Below are positions 1-12,200 of a DNA stretch of 64,000 nt, in pieces. Each line of letters opens with the position of its first letter. Positions within the stretch are counted from its first letter, which is position 1. Source of the stretch: Mytilisepta virgata (lineage: Eukaryota; Mollusca; Bivalvia; Mytilida; Mytilidae); assembly GCA_028015205.1 (NCBI GenBank), contig CM051508.1:12604001-12668000 (forward strand), given 5' to 3'. The notes beneath the pieces were generated by a model that made no database searches, was not told the origin of the DNA, and saw only the letters and a list, made by a program, of their open reading frames with translations. The position numbers and the translations under genes were made by a program.

Positions 1-133
1 ATTCATTAACAGAAAATAAAACATAATGTTCAGTTAGAAATTACAAATCATTCCTATATTTAACTTTTGCAAAAAACATAGCAAGTGTAATTTCCATGGG
101 AGATAATTTCATTTTTAAAGGGAGATAACTTAC

Positions 134-270
134 CCTTGCATCTTTTTCCAGATCTTGACCACTGTCACTGCGACTAAGTGTTGATGCAGCAACTTGTCTT
201 GCAGTATTTTCCAATACATCAATAATATCCTTTTCAGAGACTTGTTGTGACTGTATGGATTGCCCTGATC
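134..270 (-). CDS. KIAA2012: KIAA2012-like exon 20 (last in window)
   Basis: 137 nt, phase 1 to 0, acceptor AATTTTAG|G at 271, perfect donor AGG|GTAAGT at 133. It encodes GSGQSIQSQQVSEKDIIDVL and a helical segment ending DSGQDLEKDAR. The strong donor shows the gene continues left of the window, where the coiled-coil C-terminus would be expected. Confidence 0.87.
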
Positions 271-3200
271 CTAAAATTATAAATTGGACATTCATACTTT
301 TGATTTAAATAACTAAATATTCAAATGAAAAATGAGGAAAAGAAATCTGTTAAAAACTTTTTTATCATATCTTAGATATATAGATGTTCTTCAAAGCATG
401 CAAATAAGATATAACAAAAAATATTGAAATTAGATATAAAAAAAATATTAAAATTAGAGAAAAGACATCAAATATATGTAACACACAAAAGGGAGACAAC
501 CTAACTTGCAGATAAGAAAAAGATAAGAAAATAGCACTTTGGATTGTTATTGCTGAATTATCTAATGCATTTCATTGCATTCAGAATGTATAAAAGCAAT
601 TATGCAATGTCGTATATCACTTCTTGTCCATGATTAACCTGAAATAAAAGCATGTAAACATAGCTAGCCTTTTTTTTACCAATATATCGGATATAAATAT
701 ATAATATTCTAGTCTAAAAAGCTGAAATATTTATCATACTATATTTAACATATCAATTAATTAATATTTGAGGTGACCAAACGGCAACACATATGCAGTG
801 AATAAAATATTATTCAAACTGTGGCAGTACTCAGCGCATGTGACACTTGTGAAAATTAACAAACACTGATGAAATCAAATTGTAATGTTAATATCAAAGG
901 TGGTTGTTGTGAAAGTTCTAAAACAGGCGAATTCCCTTCCTTGTCCCCTAGCTATAAATAGGTTCTAAAAATTGTTAAACCAATTGGTAAAAATCGCTGC
1001 AAGTTTTGTTATCCGACATCAATTTTCAGATTGAAAAATACGAATTCAAGTGCTGTCCAAGTCAATATACAGAACACGCATTGTTGAGGAAAAACAGGAC
1101 CCATGATACTCAAAGCACATGCCCATATTGGTCAATCAATTTTTTCCAAATTAAGTTAAGAGGAGGGGGGGGGGGGGGGGTTAGTGAAAAAACTATATCA
1201 ATTAAGTTTGTAATTCTAGTTATCTTGTAAAATAATAAACATATCCTGAACAGTGAAGTCCAAAGTGAAGAAATAATTGCTTCATTGAAGTCAGTACACA
1301 TGAAATTCATCTTTTGGATCACTAAATTTTTACTTCAAAGGTGTATTTTATTTTTACCAGACAGAAATTTGTAATATGATTTATTCTTTGTGTAGAAGAG
1401 ATGTCAGGATTGCCAAGTTGCATATTGAAATGCTAAAACCAAAATATCTAAAAAGTTAACAAATTTGGAAACTTAAGGGTTCATAAAAATGGTAATAATT
1501 AATAAATTTGGTAATGTCAACGAATTCAGAGTTTTCCAGTATTATTAATTGGTGTTTTGCACAGCTTTCAGCCCAATTAACCTTTAATGACAGCCAGTTT
1601 TTATTGTTGCAGAAAGCTAGAGCACATGAAAGAAACATCAAACCTTCTCCAGGTGATAATGGATTGGAACTGATATTTATTCAGGAAACCGACAATAGTG
1701 TTTACAGACTAATTATCACAATGAACTACACCAATTGGTGACTATCGTCCTTAACAATTTATATATAAACTTATACAGGCTTAATTATATTTAGTGAAAA
1801 CTATTTAAATCATTTTAATGTGAAAACATGTGATATTATAACAATACAGTGTGCTGTGAGTGTGCAAAACACACTGATTATACCTTTACCATCAGCTTGG
1901 GGACTTGATTCAGTTGGAAATTTGGAGGACTCTTCTTCAGGGGGAGGAGGGGTATGTTGTGCTATTGGTGAAGGTGTTAAATCCGATCCTGTTGGAATTG
2001 AAATTGGTCTTTGACTACCTGGCCTAGAGGGAGCTACTGTGCCTATTGGCGATGCAGTTTTCCTTGAACATCTACTGTCCGAGTCTTGTTTTTCACCCTC
2101 AGAATAATTCTCTCCAGGTGGGGATATTGTTCCTTTTCCAGATTGAAGCGTATCCTCATTCACTGATGTATTTATCTCCCCTTGTGACATTACCTCATGC
2201 TCAATTCCTTGAAGAGAATCAACCAATGAAATGTCCTGTTCATGATGACTGGACGGTTTGGACACACTTCTCATTGATATCTTGGAATTTCTGCTATCTT
2301 TTCTCGACAACGAACGATGTTCTACTTCAGAAATACTGGCAGGTCGGCTATCTCTATTGGTTTTACTTGCAGAACCCTTTCCTGACAAGGAAACACTTTT
2401 TTGTTTCTGAAAACTCTGTCGGCTGCTAGCTTTGCTTCTCTGATCAGCATTGTCATTTAGTTCCTCCTCGTCATGGCGTGACAATTTGGAAGCATAACCA
2501 AGATTATCCTCTGTTATTGTAAGAGGAGTTTCAAGGTTAGTTAAAACTGAATCTACTCCTGGTGTGTCGCCATATAAGCTTGTTTGTGAAATTCCTCTAT
2601 CCTGACCAGTATTGTCTTCTTTACTAACCGGGACAGATACCCGCGTCTTTTCAGGAGTTACCTCCCCTTCATATCCCTCTTCAGTCTTCTCAGTTGCTCT
2701 ACTCAGATGTTGTGTAAAATCTTTTGACTTATCATCTAAAACGTAATTTAACACATGCACTCAATAAGCAAACCTTAAGCTACACCTTTGCTTTAGTCCA
2801 AGCACAATGAAAAACATTAATTTCAAGCTTTGAGCAAAACAGCTTATAAATTTGCCTAATTCAGATTTATTAGCTTTTATTAATAATGCCAAGCTCTCTT
2901 ATAGATATGCATTATTTGGCAACATGCATTTTTTTATGATTCCTGCTGCATGGTCATAAGTTTCATCAAATTTTCAAACTGCTTGGAATTCGTGTATTCA
3001 AAACACTTAACATATCATATCAAATCTTAAGGATGCTCGCTGGTCATGTTTTGGTCTTTTTGTCAGATTTTCGGAATCCTTGGGTTTTATCCATTTCTTA
3101 AACATGAAATTTTTTGCCCATGAACCCTCACTTTTTCTTTTATAATTCAATCATATATACCTTAAAATGGTATTTGACAAAATTTTATGAAATCCTTTTT

Positions 3201-6200
3201 AATTTTTCATACATCTTTTAAAGACTGAAGTTGTCAATGCAAAGACAATAAAAAATCCAGAGAAAACCCATTTCGTGCAAATTTTCAAGGCCTTATAGCT
3301 CTAACATGAGGACATGAACCTATAATTTTTTCTTGCTTATCTGTTTACTATTCATTTGTTCTCTCAAACTAAAACACCTATTTCAAATCCTATTTATTTC
3401 CTATTAGACCAGCGATCGTCCTTAAATTCTTTTCATAATTTCATTACTAGCATCTTAAAATTCAAAATGAATCATTATATTAAAATCCTTATACATGTAA
3501 TTCTTTTTATTGCTTTTCATAAAAAAATATCCGTATAAATCCTTTAAAACATTCGTAAGGGTTCCACGGAAACAATGCTTTTGCTGTTTTCAGTGTAATA
3601 GTTGGATGTACATAATTTTTCTCCGCATGTTATTTATTGATCATGAAGCAGCTTCTGTCGAAGTTTGGTAAAAATCCAGGATTGTTTAAGAAAGTAATTA
3701 ATGTTTTTTAACACATATTTTGATCTTGTGATAAGTGCTTTTTTGCATAGCTGATATGACCAAATTGGACCTCATATATCAAGCCCGAAGTTTAATATGT
3801 GGCTTCATATACGAATTTCCAATACATTCCTTTAGAAATCCGTATCAGCCCCCATATCGGACCTGAGGGCTGATATGGATTTATAAAGGAATTCTATAAG
3901 AAATCCGTATCAGCCCTCACGTGCTCACGTAATGCATCCCACTGGGTTGTCTGCACTGCCAAAAACAAAATCATTATGTCAGTACACCAAGGGGAACAAC
4001 TCTCAAAAAAACCTTACCCAGATATATATAACAATAATATAGTGATTATATAGGGTACGTAAGGAAAATAGAAAAGTTATTAAGAAATGAGGTGCTAAGG
4101 GAAATAACTCTGTGCAATCAGATCCAAGAAACACATTGTTCAGATACTTATACCATTTATATATATTATGCATATTTTAAACTCATTAAAGATGTGAAAT
4201 ATTATTCTAGCAAACAAGGATAATAACTCATTCAGCTATCAGTGAAAGGGGAATAACTCAGTGAAAACCATTTCCAAAGGGAAACAACTCTTTATTTTCA
4301 CACTTGGCTACCTGTACGGAAAGGCATTGATGGTAAACTATTTGCTCTATCAGCCTTGCCAGCAATGCCAGCAAACTCTGGGTCAAAATCTCTTGGCATA
4401 TAACTCCAGGAACTCATTGACAAAGTGGCGTCAATATCTCCAGCAGTATAGTCTATTTCTAAATGTTATAAAGGGAGACAATTTTACACTGAAAATCAAA
4501 TTACTTATTACAGTCTATTTCAAAATTTTCTAAATTTTATAAAGTGAGACAATTTAATACTGAAAATCAATTTAGTTATTACATTCTATTTCAAAATGAT
4601 CTCATAATTACAAGATATTTCTTATTCATCAAGAAAAATATGTATCAATAATAAACAATAAAAAATTATACTGAAATAAAACTCAGAACAATTAATATTA
4701 ACATTTTAAACAAACATATATTCAGAAATAAGTACAAATCTTAAAAAAGCTTTTTTCCATCATAAGTAACATTGCAGTCTGATTGGCTGTAATCTACAAT
4801 TCTAAAAATCTGCTTATCAATGTAACCACCATTTCAAATGATGTCCGACATTTAAATTCGGCAAAAACGGCAACAACAAAATGTGATACATGTATTGTAG
4901 CATGATACACAGTGAGACCTGTCCTACACCTTTATATCTTGTTCTGAATTAATTGCTACAAATTTTATGAACAGGAAGCAAAATGGATATTCTTGTGTAC
5001 ACCCCCTGTACATTGCCAAATTCATAATTTTTTTTTAGGAAAATCCCATTAAAAAAAAAAAAACGGTTTTATTTTTAACAGGTATGTATGAGTTTCAAAT
5101 ATATTTAGGCCACATAAAATTGTCTAATGGTCAACAGTTATTTATTCTGAGGTTCTAATCCACTTTAATCATCATAATTTACAGCAAAATTATGTAAATT
5201 AGATTTTCCACATGGCCATATAATTTGAAAAAAAATGATGATAGATTAATTCTTATATTGGATTTTGTATTCATTTCAATAAATTTCATGTACTTTTAAT
5301 AGTGCTATTCTGGGAAAATAAACTTCATGCATTCAGCAACCCTTATAACCTCTGACTATAAATAACCTCTTACATAAAAATGATTTAATATGGGAACCAA
5401 GAGTTAGTTTTCATTTGTTCAATATAGACAAATATCACTGTGCATTAAATCTAAGGATGTCATGAGCAATGCTTGTAAACCAAATCAAATAAGCACATTC
5501 TTAATCTACAACTTCACTAAATCCAATCTCTACATGAAAACACTCTCATAAAATCAAATGATCAATCATATCATAACAACACTTCCACCTGCAACACATT
5601 CACAAACAAACATTGTCACAAACCTTCAAATCCCTCATCTTTATCCTTAGATGAGGCAGAAAATCTAACAGTTTTATTTTGTGTAGAAACGGTATTAGAC
5701 CTGGATTTAATAATTGGTTGACGACTTTTTACGTTTCTTCTTTGCCGAGGTGTTACTTTGTCTTCACAGATAGGAATAAAAGGATTCAATATAAAAAATT
5801 TAAGCTGTTTAACAAGAACAATAAAAATCTCAATTTATGAAGCATATAAGAGTCATCTGCCCTTAACAAAGTTACCCAGGTGAGATAATAAGAAAGACTG
5901 CAGTTATCTCCCCTAAGAAACCTCATAAAAGTATGCATTTTGGTATTGGGTAATAACTCTGAATAAATTTTTGTACAGTCTGATACATCAAATCAAATTA
6001 TAATTTTTTTTAATAAACATATTATTACATTTTGAATTTATTGGATAAGCTGATGAAAATATCTTCTTACATGTTTCAAATTCATATTTTAAATCTATCT
6101 GATGATCAGAAGTCCAAAAAGTAAAGTCTATTCTCTATTCAATATTCATGTATTAAATACCGATAATTCATCACTGACAAATTGCATATTTGACCAGAGG

Positions 6201-9200
6201 GCATTCTCCTTTGGGCAGATGGGGAGTATTAACACTTATTCTCTTGAATTTCACAATTTTATATGCATATCCCAAAGATTAATTACCTCGTTTGTTTGCA
6301 TAACCCCTTATATCTTCTCTCTGCACACCTTTTCTCCTCTTCCAAGCATCTGGTTCTTCGTCAGATTCAAGGTCGCTTGCTAAATCTGTTCAAAAATTGA
6401 TTATTGCTTTGAAAGTTTTTCTTTTTATCTAAACTCCTGTGACAGCAAAGAATTCATCAATTCCGAATCTAGTGCATTGTGGGAAATATTTTCAAAACAT
6501 CATGATTGGACATGAAATTTCGTCAAATCAAATTTTATCTTTCAATTCTGGTAAAGAAATTATGAAATTACCCACAATGCAATAGTTCAAGAAAAATTGA
6601 ATTCCATCTTCTGTCCAGTATAATGTTCATATCAATTAATGTAACCTGTACCTTTTAAAGAGAATTACATGCTTGCTGACCACTTGATAATAAAATTGAA
6701 ACATTTACTGGGAAACTACATTTTCATTGTGAAATGTGGTACATGCTGTTTGGTAAAAATTTTGATTACGAAACTGACTATTAACATACTCGTGCAACAA
6801 TATAATTTGCCCATGCAAACATTAACTAAAATTAAATCAAAAAGTGCAAGTTCATTCTTCCCAATTACCAAATATAAGTGTAAAAATCACCAAACTAGTT
6901 ACATTCTATATCATAAGTGTAATAAAACTACTACAGGATTCCCGTATAAAAATAAGGGAGGTAACACTAATGAATTGGGCAGGGAAAAAATGAAAGGGTG
7001 GCAAATAAAGGTAATAAATGCATACAAAATTGAATGCATTCTTGTGCCATCCATATATTTCCCAATCAATTTAAGATACCTTTTTTATATTTGTCAACTA
7101 AAATGTCCGACAATCTTGACCCTACAAAATTTTGTCGTCCGTTATTCTTAATATCATGAGAATTAAACAAGGCATGCAAATACATGTATAAATTTTGCTA
7201 GATGAAAATAAATTCAAAATTAGATCTTCAAGAGGGAACAATTTCTTTTTCTGAATTTCTAAAAAAATCTGTGAATGCTTTTTTGAAATTTATTTTAACC
7301 AAATATGAAAGAGGGGATATTGTTGATCAATTCTTTACACAAAATCCATGCATATTTATGTGGAAAAATTTTAAGCATAGGAACCATACCTTTACTCCTG
7401 TTCTTCAGCCTAAAGTCACAAAGAATCCTTCTACATGAAAAACTTTCTAGAACAGGTTTGAATGGATTTCTTTTTATATAATTATTATTTTATAATTCAA
7501 AAACATAAAAAAATAAAAAAAACGAAAGTTATTTCCATTTCTTGACCGACAAATACATCACAACCTTACCTCTACCAAATAAACGATTGGCATCGCCTAC
7601 ATTCTCAATATGTTGATGGTCGGGACGAACAATGGCCTCAATATGGCCACCAACATTTACAGCTTCCCCATCAGGAGCTATAATTATGCTACCCTTCTTA
7701 GAACTATCCTCGGGTAAACTACCGGTGTTAGCTAAATGAAAATAATAAAACTAAACGTAACAAAACCAAAATGTGCAAATAATCTACCAGGCGTGCAAAA
7801 ATTATCACTGAAACAAGCAAATTGTCAATTTGAATTTGTTCTCATAAAATGTTGAAAACAATAACGATCTTGACATAATTTGAATTATCTCCCTTAGGTA
7901 ATTTGGTAAAAGGGGGGATAACTAACTAGTCTAATTTTAAAAGCTGCTTGTTTCAGTGATATTTCAAATATAAATTTTGGGTTTGGGTATGGGGTAAAAA
8001 AAATATCTAAGCATTACAATAATGTGTCAAAACTAAATATCAAATTATGTTCAAAGGATATATGGGGAAATTCGTTATAAAATATTAACAATTACATAAT
8101 TTCCCCATGATTATATACTAAATGTCCTATCAATAGGATAATATACACTTTGTTATAGCAGTGCTTGGTGGAAATCATGCATTTTTACCACAAAACCTAT
8201 TTTGAAACATGCAATGTTTATTTAACCGTCTTAAGAGACCTTGAACATGTTTTACAAGACATACTGAGCAGCATGCAATATTCTATTTAAAACACTAATA
8301 TATGAAAAATCTTTTCACAACAAAACCTAATGGGAAATATATCACACTCTATATTAACACTGTCAGAGAGACCATTTTATAATTAATCTTTTATCTGTTG
8401 TGTATAAATGAAACTGCAATTTTTAAAGATTGACTAACTATATATCAATTAGTTCCATTCTGGATTAAATTTAATGAAAAATGTATCAGGGAGAAAAGCA
8501 TTTTATCGGACATGTTATTTATTGATCATGAATAAGCTTCTGTCCAAGATTGGTAAAAATCCAGGATGGTTTAAGAAAGTAATGAATGTTTTAACAAACT
8601 TTAACTGCAGACTGTATGTAATGTTAACTGGCAGAAAAACGTCCATTTATAAGAAAAATACCGAAAAATGGGAAAAACTTACAAAATTATCCTCTGGATA
8701 CTATCTTTTGATCATGAACAAGCTTCTGTCCAAGTTTGGTAAAAATCAAGGATGGTCAATGACAATGATGGAATGTAGGATCGCCATGTCTCACTTCTGC
8801 GGCAAAAGTCACCGGGTCGACAAAAATGAGAAAACCAAACACCACATAAAAATAAACACTACTTTATTAATTTATATTTTTATCCCATCTACATATAACT
8901 AATCCAACCATTAGCTATCTACAACCAATAATTTCCTTCACCTGTACTACAAAAATGATGCCAAAATTTTACGTGATCTTGAACTCGATGAACTGGTCAC
9001 ACTTTTAAATGGCTTCCTTTCTGATGAACTCTGACTGGATGATAGAGATTTGTCTCCACCAGTTTTTACAGCCTTTTTATTTTCCTCTGACCTGCTTCTT
9101 TTCTCGTTCTCTGAGCCCCTTATGCCATTACCAGTTCTTTCAGTCTTTTTTCTAAGGCCTCTTAAATCCTCACCAAAGTTTTGATATTCAGCAACTGTTT

Positions 9201-12200
9201 TGATAAGATCATCATCTTCATCTTCAGATATAGCAAAGAAATCTTTACTGGCCTTCGCTTCTCTAGAAAATCTCTCTTTATTTTCCATTGTACTGTCAAA
9301 ATATTTATCAGCACCTAAGGATGGCCTGAAATCAAAACTGCTCATAACTCCTTGCTTACTTGGGGTATGCTTGAGAAAATTTCGTAACTCATGTTCTTCA
9401 TTAAATTCATGGTCCACTGGTAAAATGTCTTCAATTTCATCCTTTGTTTCAATGTTTGATATTGTTGGTGTCACTTTTAGAGGTTCCAGTTGGGTATTTG
9501 TGTCCTCACCAACTCTAACAGTATATTCACGTTTCTTCAAAGATTCTGCAGTTAGATTGGTCCATTCTCGTGTACTCAGGGAACTCATGCTCAGACTGAG
9601 CAGACGATCTTTCATTTTAAATGAGTCTGCACTTGAACTAGAATCACTTTTCTTTACAGGACTTGGAGGTTTCGACAGTTTCTTCAAAACTTTTGCTCCC
9701 TCTTCTAATGTTGTACCATGACCATCAGATAACTGGCTTTTATTACTTTTCTGACTCTCATCAGAATCCAGTTTAAAACTTACAGACCTTTTCTTTTTGT
9801 CTGGGCTAAAACTTTTAGACCGTTTTATATTTTCCCGTTCAAATTCAGCATATGGGTCTGAAATGCCAAATAGATTTCTGTTCAGTAGTTCTATCAGTTT
9901 TTGTTTTTCTTCACCCACATGGCCTTCTGTTTTTGGTCTTGGAATCTCCTCTAAAGGTTCCTCCATCAAAACAGACAAGCGCCTTTTACGCTCTTTTGAG
10001 TCTTGTCTGAAACTTGCAGCTCGTCTTTTTCTGTCAAGGGTATAGTTTGGTGGAGGTGGAAGAACTTCAATAACTTCATTTTTGTCTGCCGAAGCTTCAA
10101 TGAAACTCCTTGATCTTTCCAAGCCCTCTGTTTCTATAGCTACAGTATGTTCAGCAGCTTTGCCTTTGACATCAGCTGTAACGGTATCTGGCTCAATTGC
10201 CTCGTTCCGCTCATCATCTTCAACGTTTTCCTTGGACTCAACAAGTTCATCTTGTTCTGTTTTTTCCGGTTGAACGATGTTTGTTTTTGTATCTTCACTG
10301 CTGTCCAACATTGCCATCTTTTTTCCAATGGCGGCAGTTGTCAAACATTCAATAAGATCATAATATTCAGGCTTAGGGAATAGAACAGGTTTCACAGACT
10401 GAATCAAATTTTCTATACGACTTTTTTCTGACTTTCTATCATGTCTTTCAACCGTTTTATCAACACTTTGATCTGCAATACCAGTGGATTAATGTTGCTG
10501 TCTTTTTTCTTTATGTAACATGATTGGGGGAAAAGGGGGGGAGAATATAATCAATGAAAATCATCGTACTTAAATTTCAGACTTCGCGAAAATCGTCGGT
10601 CCTGTCGGTCCTGACCGCCAAAATTCGAGTGGGACCGGTATTTTGATCGCTAGCGGCGGTCCGATGACCGATGCAAAAACGGCCGTTGCAGTTCCTCTGT
10701 CGGTTCATTTTTTACCTCGGTCATCAGATGTATCCGCGGCTAGTTAGATTTCCGGTACTGGTTTCCGGATTTTATTTTAAACAAACCAGTTTCGAGTATT
10801 TTCTATAAGATTTCTTTCTGGGACAGTCCCAGGTAAACGATCGGCGGCGACCAAAGTACAGTCCCTTGAAGTCAAAAAGGGAGATATATGAACGGGAATG
10901 GAGACGAGACCGGTCTTTCTCTGCCAATTGGAAAAAGAAAAGGGAATGGCTTCAGTACCGAAGCAAAACAAATAACGTGTTCATTATATATACGCTACTT
11001 TAAAGTCTTTTTCGGCAACAGCACTACAAGGCCGTATGAAAATTTAAAAAATAAAAACTTATTCTTGACAGGATGTAGCAATTTCAGATTAAGTTTAATC
11101 ATAGATCATGAGAAATCAAAGTGTCTCCAAGACTATATTAATATTAATAAAACAATGTTTCTTTGAAATATGCGATTAAATTTTTTTTTCAGGCTTAAAT
11201 TGACATATTTTGTAGGTCCTGCAAAAATTTTGTAGGACTGACAGAAAAACTGGCTTTGTCAGTCCCATGACTGACAGGCCAAAAAAAGTTTTCGCGAACT
11301 CTGAAATTTAATGTAATTTTGACACACAGGTAACAGACATCCTTTCTAAGATTCTCCCTTTTGAAAGAATTACCTTCTTCATGATATTTTATGGATGTCT
11401 AACCATAATTTTTTGACACACTGTAACTTACATTCTGTCACTTTTCAGACTATTAGTTTTTCAAAATAATGAATTATACAATGATATTGAATATTCTTTG
11501 ACCTTGTGAATATTAGGGACAATTTTGAATTAAGTATTTTTCACATGATACGTACACTTAAGAAAACCAGAGGCTCTCAAAAACCTGTATCGCTCACCTG
11601 ATATATCAAAAACAAATTTTGTAGAAGACTCTTAAATGAGGTTTGCAGCAAATTTGGTTTTTAAATGCTTAAGTGGTTCAGAGAAGGAAGAATTTTAAAA
11701 CATTTTCCCCATATGTAGAGAGGCCGGTTTGTCGTAATTACGTCCGCCATTTTGTTTTCCGGTCGCGATATTTTTCAAAATATACAGATTTGAAACGGGT
11801 TGTTTTGTCGGATTTTTGCCATAATGAAGAATAAAAAGTTAACCTAAATATTATAAAAATATAAAGTTTATTAAAAAGAATAACTTTATATGATAATTTA
11901 AAATGAAATCCAACGTAATATTTGATCAATCGCGGCGTATATCTAATGAAAACGTTGACGGCGGCACGGTTTTTTCCAGAGGATTACCCACTTCAAACAG
12001 AAATAGAAATATGTTCCTGAGGTCAGAAATTTATAAAATTACTATCCAATGAAAAAGGAGATTCCCATTTCTTTCATATGCGCAGTGAAAATTTATTTCC
12101 GGTTACTGCGTCCTTGACTTTCACGTTTGAAAACTTCAAAGATTGTAAACAACCAGATAAGTAATTCGAACCGAAATTTCACGTCCTTTATCGTTTACCT

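Larger units (their letters stand above)
7732..8972. other. Intron 14-15
   Basis: Holds motif copies of GATTATCTCCCTT/GGGATAACT near 7885-7920 and the dispersed repeat at 8480-8840. Otherwise AT-rich and featureless. Confidence 0.6.

Noticed and set aside
2046..2429. 127-codon plus-strand frame.
   Set aside because: Shadow of the Ser-rich minus-strand exon 1884-2735.
6669..7151. 160-codon plus-strand frame.
   Set aside because: AT-rich intronic sequence, amino-acid usage typical of noise, no similarity I recognise.
8474..8902. 142-codon plus-strand frame with two LLIMNKLLSK repeats.
   Set aside because: The repeat in the peptide reflects a duplicated dispersed DNA repeat also present near 3648.
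9200..9721. 173-codon plus-strand frame rich in serine.
   Set aside because: Shadow of the giant minus-strand exon 8973-10472.
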